DNA from: Anaerobiospirillum sp. NML120448
GTDB taxonomy: Bacteria > Pseudomonadota > Gammaproteobacteria > Enterobacterales > Succinivibrionaceae
Assembly: GCF_023050945.1 (NCBI RefSeq)
Contig: NZ_JALKIM010000031.1
Coordinates: forward strand, 1 to 38,390
Direction: 5' to 3'
Length of the DNA stretch: 38,390 nt
A program made the position numbers and the translations under genes. The notes below the pieces were generated by a model that searched no databases, was not told the DNA's origin, and worked only from the letters and a program-made list of their open reading frames with translations. Positions 15,581-25,371 of this stretch are shown in pieces (the stretch's first letter is position 1; every line of letters begins with the position of its first letter).

Positions 15581-18136
15581 TTAAGCATTTGAGCTTTTTT
15601 CATTATTTTTGTCTTTATCCTTTCCCTTAAGTTGCTCTTTGTAAGAATTAAAGAGCTCTTTTAGTTTTTGATAAAGCTCAACTGAGCGACCCTTGATTTG
15701 TTCTAACCAAGTTTCTTCCTCATTGCCAGCAATAATGGCATTGAGACGCTCACTAATACGATAACAAATAGTATTCTCAGTTTCGCTATCGCCCCAGTCC
15801 ATGGTAGTTAGCATTTTTACTGCTTCTGTTACATGAGATACAGTAAAGATATGGAACTTACCATCAGCAACAGCTTTGATAACAGCAGGACGTAATACTA
15901 ATTGGTTAACGCAAGAGCTTGGAATAATTACACCTTGGGTACCAGTAAAGCCATGTAAGCGACATACACGATAGAAGCCCTCAATCTTTTCATTGACACC
16001 TCCTACTGCCTGCACATCACCAAATTGGTCTACAGCACCAGTCACAGCTAAGTCTTGACGAATTGGGACTCCAGCTAGTACAGAAATAACGGCACATAAA
16101 CCAGTTAAGCTAGCACTATCGCCATCAACTTCACTATAGCTTTGCTCAAATACTAAGCTTGCAGATACAGGTAAAGGCTGCTCAGCACCAAATTCCTTGG
16201 TTAAGAAGCCATTAATAATCATCATAGCTTTAGCATGGATTTGACCTGCTAATTCAGCCTTACGCTCAATATCAATGACATCACCCTCACCACCAGCTCG
16301 TAAAGTGGCAGTAATACGTACAGGCTCGCCATATTCATAATTGGTACCTAAGGTCTCAATTACTGATAGACCATTAATCTGACCCACTACAGCGCCTTGG
16401 GTGGCTACTAATAATTGGCGGTCTCTATGTTCACGTAAGCTTGATTCAGCTAAGAAGTTATTACGAAAATCGTTAGAGCCTAAAGCCTTGAGTACATGGC
16501 GGCGGTCAACATAAAGCTTAACCTTACCAGTAGGAACTTGCGCTACAGGCATACCATGGTCACTAAGCTCAACACTCACTACTTGCTCATCAGAATCAGC
16601 AAGAGCATGGTCTTGGCCAATATTTTCCAACTCATTAAGTGGCTTAAGCTCTAGTTCAGACTCAGGCACTGCCTCAAGCTTAGACTCAGTTTCGCTCTGT
16701 TCTAACGGCTCATCAATTTCGTTGGCAGAAACTAATTTAGTGCGATCGCTCAAATCGCCTAAATCCTCGCTCACCATCATTTGAGCGCCATTATCAGCCT
16801 CACTCTGCCCCCATAATTCATCATTTTCACTGCGACCTAAGCCCAAGCTGGCGCTAAGCTCACGATCTAGCTCTTTGATAAATTCTGGTGGTAGCTTAAG
16901 ACCTAATTGACTTTGATTTGCTAAATCTACATTAGCTAATGACTTCATGATGCGTTGCTGAGCATCGAGCCAAGCATAACGATTAGCCTCATAAATAAGA
17001 GACTTTAAAGGCAACTCAGGTAAGCCAATATAACGACGATCGCCGCTCAAACGACAAGCATAAGAGGCCAAAACAGCTAAGGCATCACGTGAGAATGACC
17101 ATAAGGAAGCACCATCACGATCGTTTTGCTGATAATGACTAATTAAGCCTGCTAAAGTACTTAAGGCACCTACTGCGGTAAACTCAAGAACAATATCAGC
17201 ATGAATAGCATTATCTAATTTGCCCCAGAACATGCTAAGTTGGGCAATTTCTGTAGCATCACCTACTAAGATAAGCTTAAGGCTCTCATTTTGAGCTAAA
17301 CAAGCCTCAACCATACCCAGCCACTTTGGATGCTCAATTAAGTGCATGCATGGCATGATAACCACATTATATTTGGTACCCACACCAGCAGCATAAGCAC
17401 CACTCTCACCAGTTAAGCTATCACGACCACCTTTGTTATTAGCGCCAGTTGCGTTGTTAACTTGACCAGTTTGTGGGGCTGCTAGGCTCTGTATAGTGCC
17501 ATTGAAGCTAAAAGCACGAGGCTTTACGCCGTCAAGATTTTCATCCTCTAAAGTGGCACTGACAGTTAAAATACCATCTTCTTTATCATTGCCAAAAAGC
17601 TCGAACTTAGTAGGAGCATAAGCTACAGTAGGATCAAGGCCACTAAGCTCACGCACCATATCACAAGCTGTGGCTATGGTATCAATGCGGCTATCACCAC
17701 ATAAGACCAACATGCGCTCTCTTTTAAGCGCAAACAGGCCCTTCATAGCGTTTTTAGCACGTAACTGTAAAGAGGCAAAAGAGCGAGGTTTTACTAAATT
17801 GGATAATTCCACATCATCTTTAGTGGTCATATCCTCAATAGCGTCAAAAACGGTATCGCAAAGCTCTTCTTTAGGCTCTACAGCTAAAGTATCTTCGTTT
17901 TCTAAGCACTCTGCTAATTGCTCGATTTGCTCATCAGTTAAAGAATCAATACCTTTAACAGTGGCATCAAGCTCTTGAGCATGGGAGTCATTACCTGCAG
18001 CAGCTGCTGCCACTGCCTCAGCATCTGCCTCAGCTTGAGCCTCTGCATCTACCTTAGACTCTTTGTTGCTATCTTCCTTGCTCTTTTCTAACAGATACTC
18101 AGGAAAAGTAGGATAAAGATCGGACTCTTCAAGCAT
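15581..18136 (-). CDS. ycbZ: LonH/YcbZ-type Lon-related protease, enlarged
   Basis: 851 aa, against 586 for E. coli YcbZ (LonH). The C-terminal S16 protease domain (about 575-815) is highly conserved: QINGLSVIETLG, DIERKAELAGQIHAKAMMI, FEQSYSEVDGDSASLTGLCA with catalytic Ser674, and GGVNEKIEGFYRVC with catalytic Lys717, a spacing of 43 residues as in Lon. The region about 130-450 corresponds to the degenerate AAA-like half. I see no canonical Walker A, but VVIMPCMHLIEHP and LILVGD match its Walker B and sensor strands. Extra length comes from an acidic Ala/Glu N-terminal extension (about 15-110) and a Glu/Leu/Ser insertion (about 450-545). The start is the ATG at 18136, 5 nt after AAAGGAG. 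The hpt stop is about 50 nt upstream, so the two form an operon. An ATP-independent cytosolic protease is a fair inference. Confidence 0.88.
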   Translation of the reverse strand: MLEESDLYPTFPEYLLEKSKEDSNKESKVDAEAQAEADAEAVAAAAAGNDSHAQELDATVKGIDSLTDEQIEQLAECLENEDTLAVEPKEELCDTVFDAIEDMTTKDDVELSNLVKPRSFASLQLRAKNAMKGLFALKRERMLVLCGDSRIDTIATACDMVRELSGLDPTVAYAPTKFELFGNDKEDGILTVSATLEDENLDGVKPRAFSFNGTIQSLAAPQTGQVNNATGANNKGGRDSLTGESGAYAAGVGTKYNVVIMPCMHLIEHPKWLGMVEACLAQNESLKLILVGDATEIAQLSMFWGKLDNAIHADIVLEFTAVGALSTLAGLISHYQQNDRDGASLWSFSRDALAVLASYACRLSGDRRYIGLPELPLKSLIYEANRYAWLDAQQRIMKSLANVDLANQSQLGLKLPPEFIKELDRELSASLGLGRSENDELWGQSEADNGAQMMVSEDLGDLSDRTKLVSANEIDEPLEQSETESKLEAVPESELELKPLNELENIGQDHALADSDEQVVSVELSDHGMPVAQVPTGKVKLYVDRRHVLKALGSNDFRNNFLAESSLREHRDRQLLVATQGAVVGQINGLSVIETLGTNYEYGEPVRITATLRAGGEGDVIDIERKAELAGQIHAKAMMIINGFLTKEFGAEQPLPVSASLVFEQSYSEVDGDSASLTGLCAVISVLAGVPIRQDLAVTGAVDQFGDVQAVGGVNEKIEGFYRVCRLHGFTGTQGVIIPSSCVNQLVLRPAVIKAVADGKFHIFTVSHVTEAVKMLTTMDWGDSETENTICYRISERLNAIIAGNEEETWLEQIKGRSVELYQKLKELFNSYKEQLKGKDKDKNNEKSSNA

Positions 18137-18185
18137 CATTACTCCTTTAATGATGCCTGAGGTAGAACCATCTTTAAGTTTGAAT

Positions 18186-18809
<624 letters not shown>

Positions 18810-19360
18810 CTAACTATTTTTCTGAATTTACCTGTAAATGTCAGGCCAGTCCCTTAAAAGCACTCTTAACTTAAGCTTTAATAGCAAGACCTTCTGACAT
18901 ACTAAACATAAGTGTAAATTGCGTAATTATAGATCGTAATACACTATTAAGTCATTACAATTGGCTCAACAATTGAACTTACCCTACAAAAAAACATATA
19001 AGCCACCCAATCTCCTACCACCATATTTCCCACACCAACGCCCAATCCCCTATCTCTTAGCTCTCATAAAGCTCCTCTAACAGCACCAAATAGCCCTCAT
19101 GACCATGAGCAAAAAGCGATAAGCCACAAGATACGAGCAGCAACAAGCCATGAGCAGCAAGCAGCCACAGACCACAAGAGCCAGAGCTTACTTAAACTAC
19201 AGCTTTAGCTCTGGCTTTAGCAAAAGCTTCATAAACTCTTTTAGTTGCTCTGGCTACAGCATAGCCAAGTCCTTTTAGCTACAGCGTATAAGTAATACCT
19301 TAGGTCTTAGCTATGAACTCTTAGCTAGAACTTTACCGTGTTTTATTTAGTGCCATTAAC

Positions 19361-19402
19361 TTTAGCTTTAGCTGTAGCTGTAGCTGTAGCTGTAGCTTTA
19401 GG
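19361..19402. repeat. TGTAGC/TTTAGC hexanucleotide repeat
   Basis: Seven 6-bp units: two TTTAGC, four TGTAGC, then TTTAGG. It lies in non-coding DNA. Confidence 0.85.
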
Positions 19403-19622
19403 CAACAACTTACTCTGCTCTAAAAGGCACAAGAGCAGCAAGGTGAAGCTTTTGCTATAAGGTGTTTTACAGCAACAGTGTATTGAATGTAATTAGGGAA
19501 TGATGCTGAGTTTTTCTCTAGAGCTGCTTTATGCTTCTTAATGAGAGCTCTTGTTGAGCTAATGGTAGCCAGGAAGCAAAGGCAGTCATGAGAGCATAGG
19601 CCCATTGCCCTTGGCATAGGTC

Positions 19623-19688
19623 ATAGCCCTTGCCCTTGCCATTGCCATTTCTATTGGCCTTGCCCTTGCCACTATCCTTGCCATTTAG
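19623..19688 (+). repeat. NNN-GCC hexamer patch with hydrophobic reading
   Basis: Codon pairs of the type CTT-GCC and ATT-GCC repeat about seven times and end at TAG. The reading is a membrane-helix-like Ile/Leu/Ala string. No start or ribosome site is seen. Confidence 0.55.
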
Positions 19689-20032
19689 AGGGGCGATGGC
19701 ATTGGAAGTTTGCCGTATGGGTTAAAGCGGCAAGGATGGAACTTTTGGTGGTGGAGCTTTACTTTTATGGCTTTCAATGCACCAATTTAAAACATGTGAT
19801 TATGATTATTTTACTAGTTTGCTTAAAAAGCATGTTTGAATAAGCTTTGGCTAACTTTTTGGTAATAGCTAGATTGCTATCTAGAGAAAGATATTTTGCT
19901 TCTGGCCCTGTCAACTAAAGCAAATTTGGCACTACTCGTGCTTATTTATCCTATAAGTTTTTTCTTACCTCAAGGCGTGCTCTGATAGTTTTAGGTGCAT
20001 AAGGCTTAGAATAAGTGCCTCCTTAGGGGTCG

Positions 20033-21493
20033 ATGATAAGGATGAGTACTATGCTAAATCTCAATGTTGGAGGTCAGATCCTATCTGGCAAAACTAACTC
20101 AGGTTACGGCTTTAACCTCAATGTTAAAGTTAATCAAAATGCTTCCTTAGCCTCAGTACAAGAGCTACCTAGCAACTTACAAGCACAAAAGGCCGCTGCT
20201 AGTTCCCGCACTAGCGTAGATAAGATTTTTGAAAATCTCTACGAAGACAACTCCATGGGCAATGTTAACTTGCTCTCTAAGCTCTCCTATAAGGTAGAAA
20301 CTAACGGCGATAGCGAGGACTTTGCTAACTATATTCGTGCTTTTGCCTTAGATGGCGGCATGATGAAAAACCTCTCTGATTATGATGCCGAGGGTATTGT
20401 TACCACCATTGCAGCCAAATATGCCTCTTTAAGCCATCAAATTGAGGAAGGTCATTTCTCTGAGAGCTCTAAGCAAAAGATGCAACAAGAGCTTGATCTG
20501 CAATTAGAAGCTGGCTTAAAAGATTTAGCTGAGTACTATGGAGATAGCGCCTCTTCTTTATTTGATTCCTTAGGTATTAGTAGCCAAAAGCATGAAATTG
20601 GCAAAGCCTTAACCGAGTTTGTCCATGAAAAGAAAGATGAAATGCTATCTTTCATGAAGTCTGATGAGGGTAAGGAGTATCTCAAAAAAGCCCAGTTAAA
20701 AGACGAGGAAAATAATTTCCTTTTTGACGACGTAGCTCTTACCAAGGCTTTGGTCTATCATGCCGCCGAGCAAAAAGATGAGCAAGAAAAGCTCAAAGAA
20801 GCCCAAGCTCAAGAACAAGCCAAACTAAAAGCAGCTAACGCTGCTGATGGCGCTACTGCTACCAAAGAGAACTCTACTGTTCTTAACCTCAAGAAGGCAG
20901 ATGCCAATACTGAGGCTCAAAATACTAATGCTTCCTTTACCTTAAATGACCTTAATAGCTTAGGCAAATTACAATCTACTTTAAGCAGCTTTGTGACCGA
21001 AGATAAGAGCAAGTCTGAGGAGGAGCTGGGCTATCAATTAGGCCTTACCATGATTAAGGGCCAAGAAATCCTTAAGCAAAATGGTGCCTCAGATTACTTA
21101 TCTAATCTCTTTACCAAGAATTTTGAGAATTTTGTGGATGGTAAAGTAAAGGACATTAATGAGTACCTTAAGGACAAACAAAAGGATGCTGAGGAATTTT
21201 CTACCTCTAATCCTGAGGCTTACAAAGAGTTTGACTCTAGCGTAGTACTCAATGCCTTTAAAGCCACCACCTCTGTTTATGAGCTCACAGGCAATGCTAA
21301 AGATGCCATGGTTAATGGTTTTGATTTAGTAAAGAATAGCTTTGAGCAAAACCAGCAGCTCAATGGCTCTGTGATTCGCTATCAAAACGACAATTTCTTT
21401 AGCAACTTCTTCCATACTAACAAGGATCAAGATGCTTACAACATGGGTATGTCTACCTTCCGTCGCTACTATAACGAGTTAGGTCGCATCTAA
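20033..21493 (+). CDS. unrecognised 486-aa, mostly alpha-helical protein
   Basis: I do not recognise a family. The N-terminus (MLNLNVGGQILSGKTNSGYG) is Asn/Gly/Ser-rich and beta-like, with no signal peptide. Residues about 55-245 and 300-480 are predicted helical, rich in Lys, Glu, Asp, Ala and Leu. Between them lies a low-complexity Ala/Gln/Glu/Lys stretch (about 245-295, EEQEKLKEAQAQEQAKLKAA-like) that suggests a coiled coil. The C-terminus ends in a distinct aromatic block (FFSNFFHTNKDQDAYNMGM, then RRYYNELGRI). Three in-frame ATGs compete: 20033 (AGGGG only 3 nt upstream), 20042, and 20051 (AAGG 9 nt upstream). The last may be the true start. A strong terminator follows, so the gene is monocistronic. 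A cytosolic or non-classically secreted structural protein is possible; no function is proposed. Confidence 0.8.
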   Translation: MIRMSTMLNLNVGGQILSGKTNSGYGFNLNVKVNQNASLASVQELPSNLQAQKAAASSRTSVDKIFENLYEDNSMGNVNLLSKLSYKVETNGDSEDFANYIRAFALDGGMMKNLSDYDAEGIVTTIAAKYASLSHQIEEGHFSESSKQKMQQELDLQLEAGLKDLAEYYGDSASSLFDSLGISSQKHEIGKALTEFVHEKKDEMLSFMKSDEGKEYLKKAQLKDEENNFLFDDVALTKALVYHAAEQKDEQEKLKEAQAQEQAKLKAANAADGATATKENSTVLNLKKADANTEAQNTNASFTLNDLNSLGKLQSTLSSFVTEDKSKSEEELGYQLGLTMIKGQEILKQNGASDYLSNLFTKNFENFVDGKVKDINEYLKDKQKDAEEFSTSNPEAYKEFDSSVVLNAFKATTSVYELTGNAKDAMVNGFDLVKNSFEQNQQLNGSVIRYQNDNFFSNFFHTNKDQDAYNMGMSTFRRYYNELGRI

Positions 21494-21515
21494 TTACTTA
21501 ATAAGAATTAATCTT

Positions 21516-21563
21516 AATACACCCCCAGGCCTAACACTTAAGTCTTTGGGGTGTATTTTTTTT
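21516..21563 (+). terminator. terminator of the 486-aa protein gene
   Basis: Stem AATACACCCC / GGGGTGTATT (10 bp, perfect) around a 22-nt loop, followed by TTTTTT. Confidence 0.9.
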
Positions 21564-21770
21564 GCCCCAAGTTCTAGCTAAGTTAAGCCCACTATAATTT
21601 CTTACAACACAACACATCACAATTACCCCATGCATCTTGTATGGGGCTTTAGTGGTATTAAACCTTAGTGAATTTGCGATAGGCTAACCCTTTGTAATGA
21701 TGTCTACTAGCTTTTTTACTATGCCGTGCTTTTGATATCGTTTAGTTGTTTTGTCGTATAAGGAGCTTTT

Positions 21771-22937
21771 ATGTCTTTTAGCTTGTCTGCTAAGCACTCT
21801 AAGCTTAGTAAAGCACTCAAAACTACCTTCTTAGGTTTAATTTTAGGATCAGCCCTTACTTCAAGTGCTGTTTTAGCTCAAGATCCTCTATCTTCCTTAA
21901 AACACGCCGATCGCATTAATTCTGAATACCAAGAGGCAGCCGTGAACTTTATTGCTGAATTTACCTCCCTGGACCAAGTTAAGTCTTATATTGATAAGGC
22001 TAAAGCTAACTACAAATTCACCACTATTAAGCCAAAGCTTATTACTGTTAAAAATGAACAAGATGGCTTTGAGATTGAAGTTGCCTTATATGAGCCACAA
22101 TTTTGTGAGACTAATAGTGAGTCCTGCCCAGTCTTTAAAGAAGGTGAGCGCAAGGGCATTAGACGAGCAGATCGTCCTTTAATCTTATTCTCCTATGCTG
22201 GTGGCTATCTGTTCCGTGATGCCTACTATGAGGCCCAGCATTTCCAATTAATTGCTAACACTACTCAATCTTTAGTAGCTGTTCCTCGCTATCGCTTAAG
22301 CCACGAAAAGCCATTCCCTGCTGCACTACAAGATAATTACAGCGCCTTAAATTACTTGTTTAACAATGCTCAGGAATACAAGATCGACCAAGATCGTATC
22401 TTCTTATGGGGTGAAAGTGCTGGTGGCAACCTTACTGCTGCTTTAGCTCTTTATAACCGTGATCATTACGACTTCCCTATTGCAGCTCAAATCATGTTTG
22501 CCCCTATGCTTGACTATCGTACTGGTAGCGAGCAAAGCCCATACAAGTCTCAAGTAGCAGGCGAACTTACTTGGACTCCAAAGTCTAATGTTTTTGCCTG
22601 GAGCCTATTAGGTGATGTCTCAGAAGTTGAGAAAATGGGCCCAGATCCACGCCTCAAGATGATCTCCAAAACTGATTATTTAGGCTACTTCTCTCCAAGC
22701 TTTGCTAAAGATAAGTCCAACTTACCTCCAGCCTATATCTTTGTAGGTGATATTGACCTCTTTGCCCAAGAGTCCTTAGCTTATGCCAACGACCTTTTAA
22801 ACGCTAATGTCCCAGTAGAACTCACTTTAGCCGAAGGTCTCTTCCACTGGTTTGATCGTGCTAACCCTCAAGCCGAGCGTACCCAAGAGTACTACCGCAA
22901 CCTCTTTGGCTACTTTAACCGCCACTTAAACTACTAA
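21771..22937 (+). CDS. exported alpha/beta hydrolase (HSL/esterase type)
   Basis: 388 aa. A signal peptide of about 36 residues (hydrophobic FLGLILGSALTSSAVLA, cleavage before QDPL) sends it to the periplasm. The mature part fits the alpha/beta-hydrolase-3 (hormone-sensitive lipase-like) family. The nucleophile elbow is WGESAGGN with Ser216, followed by FAPMLDYRTG. The acid is probably Asp329 (GDIDLFAQESLAYANDLL) and the base His359 (AEGLFHWFD). The usual HGGG oxyanion motif reads YAGG (142-145), so its His and first Gly are replaced. Expected substrates are short-chain carboxylic esters, perhaps acylated sugars or diet-derived esters, but the sequence does not say. AAGGAG, 6 nt before the ATG, supports the start. 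It is monocistronic, with a terminator 40 nt downstream. Confidence 0.85.
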   Translation: MSFSLSAKHSKLSKALKTTFLGLILGSALTSSAVLAQDPLSSLKHADRINSEYQEAAVNFIAEFTSLDQVKSYIDKAKANYKFTTIKPKLITVKNEQDGFEIEVALYEPQFCETNSESCPVFKEGERKGIRRADRPLILFSYAGGYLFRDAYYEAQHFQLIANTTQSLVAVPRYRLSHEKPFPAALQDNYSALNYLFNNAQEYKIDQDRIFLWGESAGGNLTAALALYNRDHYDFPIAAQIMFAPMLDYRTGSEQSPYKSQVAGELTWTPKSNVFAWSLLGDVSEVEKMGPDPRLKMISKTDYLGYFSPSFAKDKSNLPPAYIFVGDIDLFAQESLAYANDLLNANVPVELTLAEGLFHWFDRANPQAERTQEYYRNLFGYFNRHLNY

Positions 22938-22975
22938 TAAGATAGTAAGTACTAGAACACCAGCTTTTATGCATT

Positions 22976-23004
22976 AGCCCAGCTTAACCAAGCTGGGCTT
23001 TTTG
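22976..23004 (+). terminator. terminator of the exported hydrolase
   Basis: AGCCCAGCTT / AAGCTGGGCT with an AACC loop, then TTTTT. Confidence 0.92.
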
Positions 23005-23044
23005 TTCTGCCTTTTCAAGAACAGCACTTGCGCTGCTTCCCCTC

Positions 23045-23081
23045 TTAAAATGAACAAGCCCAAATGGTTGTCCATTTGGGC
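23045..23081 (-). terminator. terminator of the beta-lactamase-like gene
   Basis: On the minus strand: GCCCAAATGG / CCATTTGGGC followed by TTGTTCATTTT. It lies 8 nt after the stop at 23089. Confidence 0.8.
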
Positions 23082-23088
23082 CTGAGGA

Positions 23089-25371
23089 TTATTTAAAGTT
23101 TCGAGAATTAATGCGGTACTTTTCGTACTCAAAGAGCACACGAGCAACTGAGGCAATAGCATCCTCGGCGTTTACTTGAGTACGATTGAGCTGGCCTTTA
23201 ATATTGCGACAAGCAATTACCATAACAATACGCTGTCCTCGGTATTCAATTAAGGCCATATCACTCACTACAGGGCGTGAGCGGCGGGCTTCAATATAAT
23301 CAGCAGACTGTCCTTGAGAGTAGATATTAAAATTGTTGAGCACCTCAACACTTTCACCTTCTATAGACTCTCGTACACCCTTTTGAATGGTATTACGGGT
23401 AGCTTGATTGTTATAGAGCATATCATTAATGGCTTGTCTTACCTCAAGAGAGATATCCTTATCTTGGGAGTAAGAAGCAAATAACTTAGCACTTTCATAT
23501 AAAGGAGCATGGTTATTTTCAATTAATACAGGACTAATAGCAGTATCAAGTTCACTAGTCTTATACTGTACATGCTCTAAGCCTTTAGTCTTATCGAAAA
23601 CTTCCAAGGTCTTAATTGTACCTAAATAATCAAGCAAGATAGAGCTGGCATTAGCATCGCCCAAAGCCAAGTTATAGAACATTAACTCGCCTAAGCTAAT
23701 GGTCATATTATTGCCATGAGTTTCAGTAGTATAGGCTGTGGCTTGTTGATTGATAGGTACAGAGTTGGCTCGAGCCTCGGCACGATCTTTAGCGGCAGTA
23801 CCAGATTGTACTTTCTTAGCAGCACTAGCAAGCATACGATTACGCTCAGATTTAGAGCGACGAGCACCATAGCCTCCAGTTACTGACTCTTCAATAGCCG
23901 CTCTATTAGCACCAGTTAAGGACTCTAATAAAGGAGACACAATATTACGGCTTAAACGGCCAGCATCAAATTTTACTTGATGAGATGAGTTCTCAGCACG
24001 CACAGACATTAATGCGCCTACAGCATAAGATAAGTGGAACTTACTTAAGCCATATAAAGGGAAAGGAGAATTATCTTTTAAGGCCACCAAGCCATTTTGG
24101 TCTAATAAGACAAAGCCAATATCAGCACCTAAATCACGCTCAATAGGCGCAATTTGATTATGCAACCATTTGATATCCTTACCTGAGGCCACATAGAAAA
24201 CATCCTTGCCCAAAGGCATACGGCGGTACATACGATCGTGAGCGGCAAAATCACCAAAAGGCTTGTAATTAGGATCTTCAGTTAATTGCTTAGCACGATC
24301 GATATCATATTGGGCTAAACGATCTTCCTCTTCGGTTAACTTCTTTTGCTGTTCAGCGGCAATACGGTCTAAGCGTTGCTGAGCTTTAACACTCTCAGGA
24401 ACATTAACCTCACCTGTAAAAGGATCATAATAAGGAGAAGCTAAAGGATCCTCTTTAGCGTTAGCACCAGTGTTATTAGCATTGGTCTTTATATTTGGGG
24501 CATCATAATGAGCATTACCATGACCAATAAAGCTTTTATTGGCTGAGTAATCAGTATTCATATTAGGACGAGGAACAGTCATACCTCCCATTTGTACATT
24601 GAGATTAATGACATCCTCTTCTTGTAATTGCTCATCGTAGAACCAATGATGCTTATGATTAAACATAATACCACCGCCTTGATTTTCTCTAGCACTTGGC
24701 GGAGTCATTCTATTTTCATAAGCAGCTTGCTTGCTAGCCAAGGATGCAGCCACCGCAGCAGCAGGCGAGGTTGGCTCAGTAGAAACATTAAGCATAGGAA
24801 CCATGCTAGCAGCCCCATTGCCCATCTGACCGCTACCCTGCACAGCCATAGAATTAGCCCTATTAGTAGCAGGAGCTCCATGGGCTACGGGCGCTACAGG
24901 CGCACCACTATTTTGCATACTTGGCATTGCCTGAGCATTTTGATTGGTAATAGGAGCAGCCCTTGTGGCCACAGGAACAGGAGCTTGGGCCTGAGCAGGG
25001 GCTGGAACGGCAACTTGGGTGCGTGCACTAGCTGAGGCGGCAGCACGAGCAGCCTCCAAGGCAGACATAGTCTGCCCTGCTGAGACCATGTTATTGGGAG
25101 CTGAACTAGCAACTGGAGCTTGGGCTGGGGCTGGTGCTTGGGCTGGGGCCTGACTGGCCATTTGCATGGCACGAGCTTGCTCAAGAGCACTTTGGGTATT
25201 CATCATGGTGCTATTGTTAGGCTCTTGGGCCATAGCAGCACTTACTAGTAAAGGAAGGCCCATACCTATTAAGGATGCTTTGAACGCAGCCTTGTGAGGA
25301 ATTGTCCAATTCTTGCTCTGGGCCAAGATACGATTAATCTTGGGATCAGAACTGCTATCCAAGCTGCGCAT
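23089..25371 (-). CDS. exported class A beta-lactamase-fold protein lacking catalytic motifs
   Basis: 760 aa. The start is ATG 25371, 7 nt after AAAGGAG; the ATG at 25395 lies upstream of that ribosome site. A long signal peptide (hydrophobic SLIGMGLPLLVSAAMA) ends about residue 48. Residues about 50-220 are Ala/Pro/Gln/Met-rich low complexity, with AQAPAPAQAP-like repeats. About 220-400 is a charged linker. From about 410 to 755 the chain follows class A beta-lactamases of the PER/CfxA type: IGFVLLDQNG, FPLYGLSKFHLSYAVGAL, LGELMFYNLALGDANA and a C-terminal IVMVIAC strand and helix. All the catalytic motifs are altered: SxxK reads GLSK (441-444), SDN reads GDA (571-573), KTG reads SQG (685-687). 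It is therefore more likely a binding or structural protein than a penicillin hydrolase. It lies next to, but apart from, the tamAB unit. Confidence 0.8.
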   Translation of the reverse strand: MRSLDSSSDPKINRILAQSKNWTIPHKAAFKASLIGMGLPLLVSAAMAQEPNNSTMMNTQSALEQARAMQMASQAPAQAPAPAQAPVASSAPNNMVSAGQTMSALEAARAAASASARTQVAVPAPAQAQAPVPVATRAAPITNQNAQAMPSMQNSGAPVAPVAHGAPATNRANSMAVQGSGQMGNGAASMVPMLNVSTEPTSPAAAVAASLASKQAAYENRMTPPSARENQGGGIMFNHKHHWFYDEQLQEEDVINLNVQMGGMTVPRPNMNTDYSANKSFIGHGNAHYDAPNIKTNANNTGANAKEDPLASPYYDPFTGEVNVPESVKAQQRLDRIAAEQQKKLTEEEDRLAQYDIDRAKQLTEDPNYKPFGDFAAHDRMYRRMPLGKDVFYVASGKDIKWLHNQIAPIERDLGADIGFVLLDQNGLVALKDNSPFPLYGLSKFHLSYAVGALMSVRAENSSHQVKFDAGRLSRNIVSPLLESLTGANRAAIEESVTGGYGARRSKSERNRMLASAAKKVQSGTAAKDRAEARANSVPINQQATAYTTETHGNNMTISLGELMFYNLALGDANASSILLDYLGTIKTLEVFDKTKGLEHVQYKTSELDTAISPVLIENNHAPLYESAKLFASYSQDKDISLEVRQAINDMLYNNQATRNTIQKGVRESIEGESVEVLNNFNIYSQGQSADYIEARRSRPVVSDMALIEYRGQRIVMVIACRNIKGQLNRTQVNAEDAIASVARVLFEYEKYRINSRNFK

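Noticed and set aside
23089-25371. Functional class A beta-lactamase (resistance gene)
   Set aside because: Ser70, Ser130, Asn132 and the KTG lysine equivalents are all replaced, so resistance by hydrolysis is not supported.
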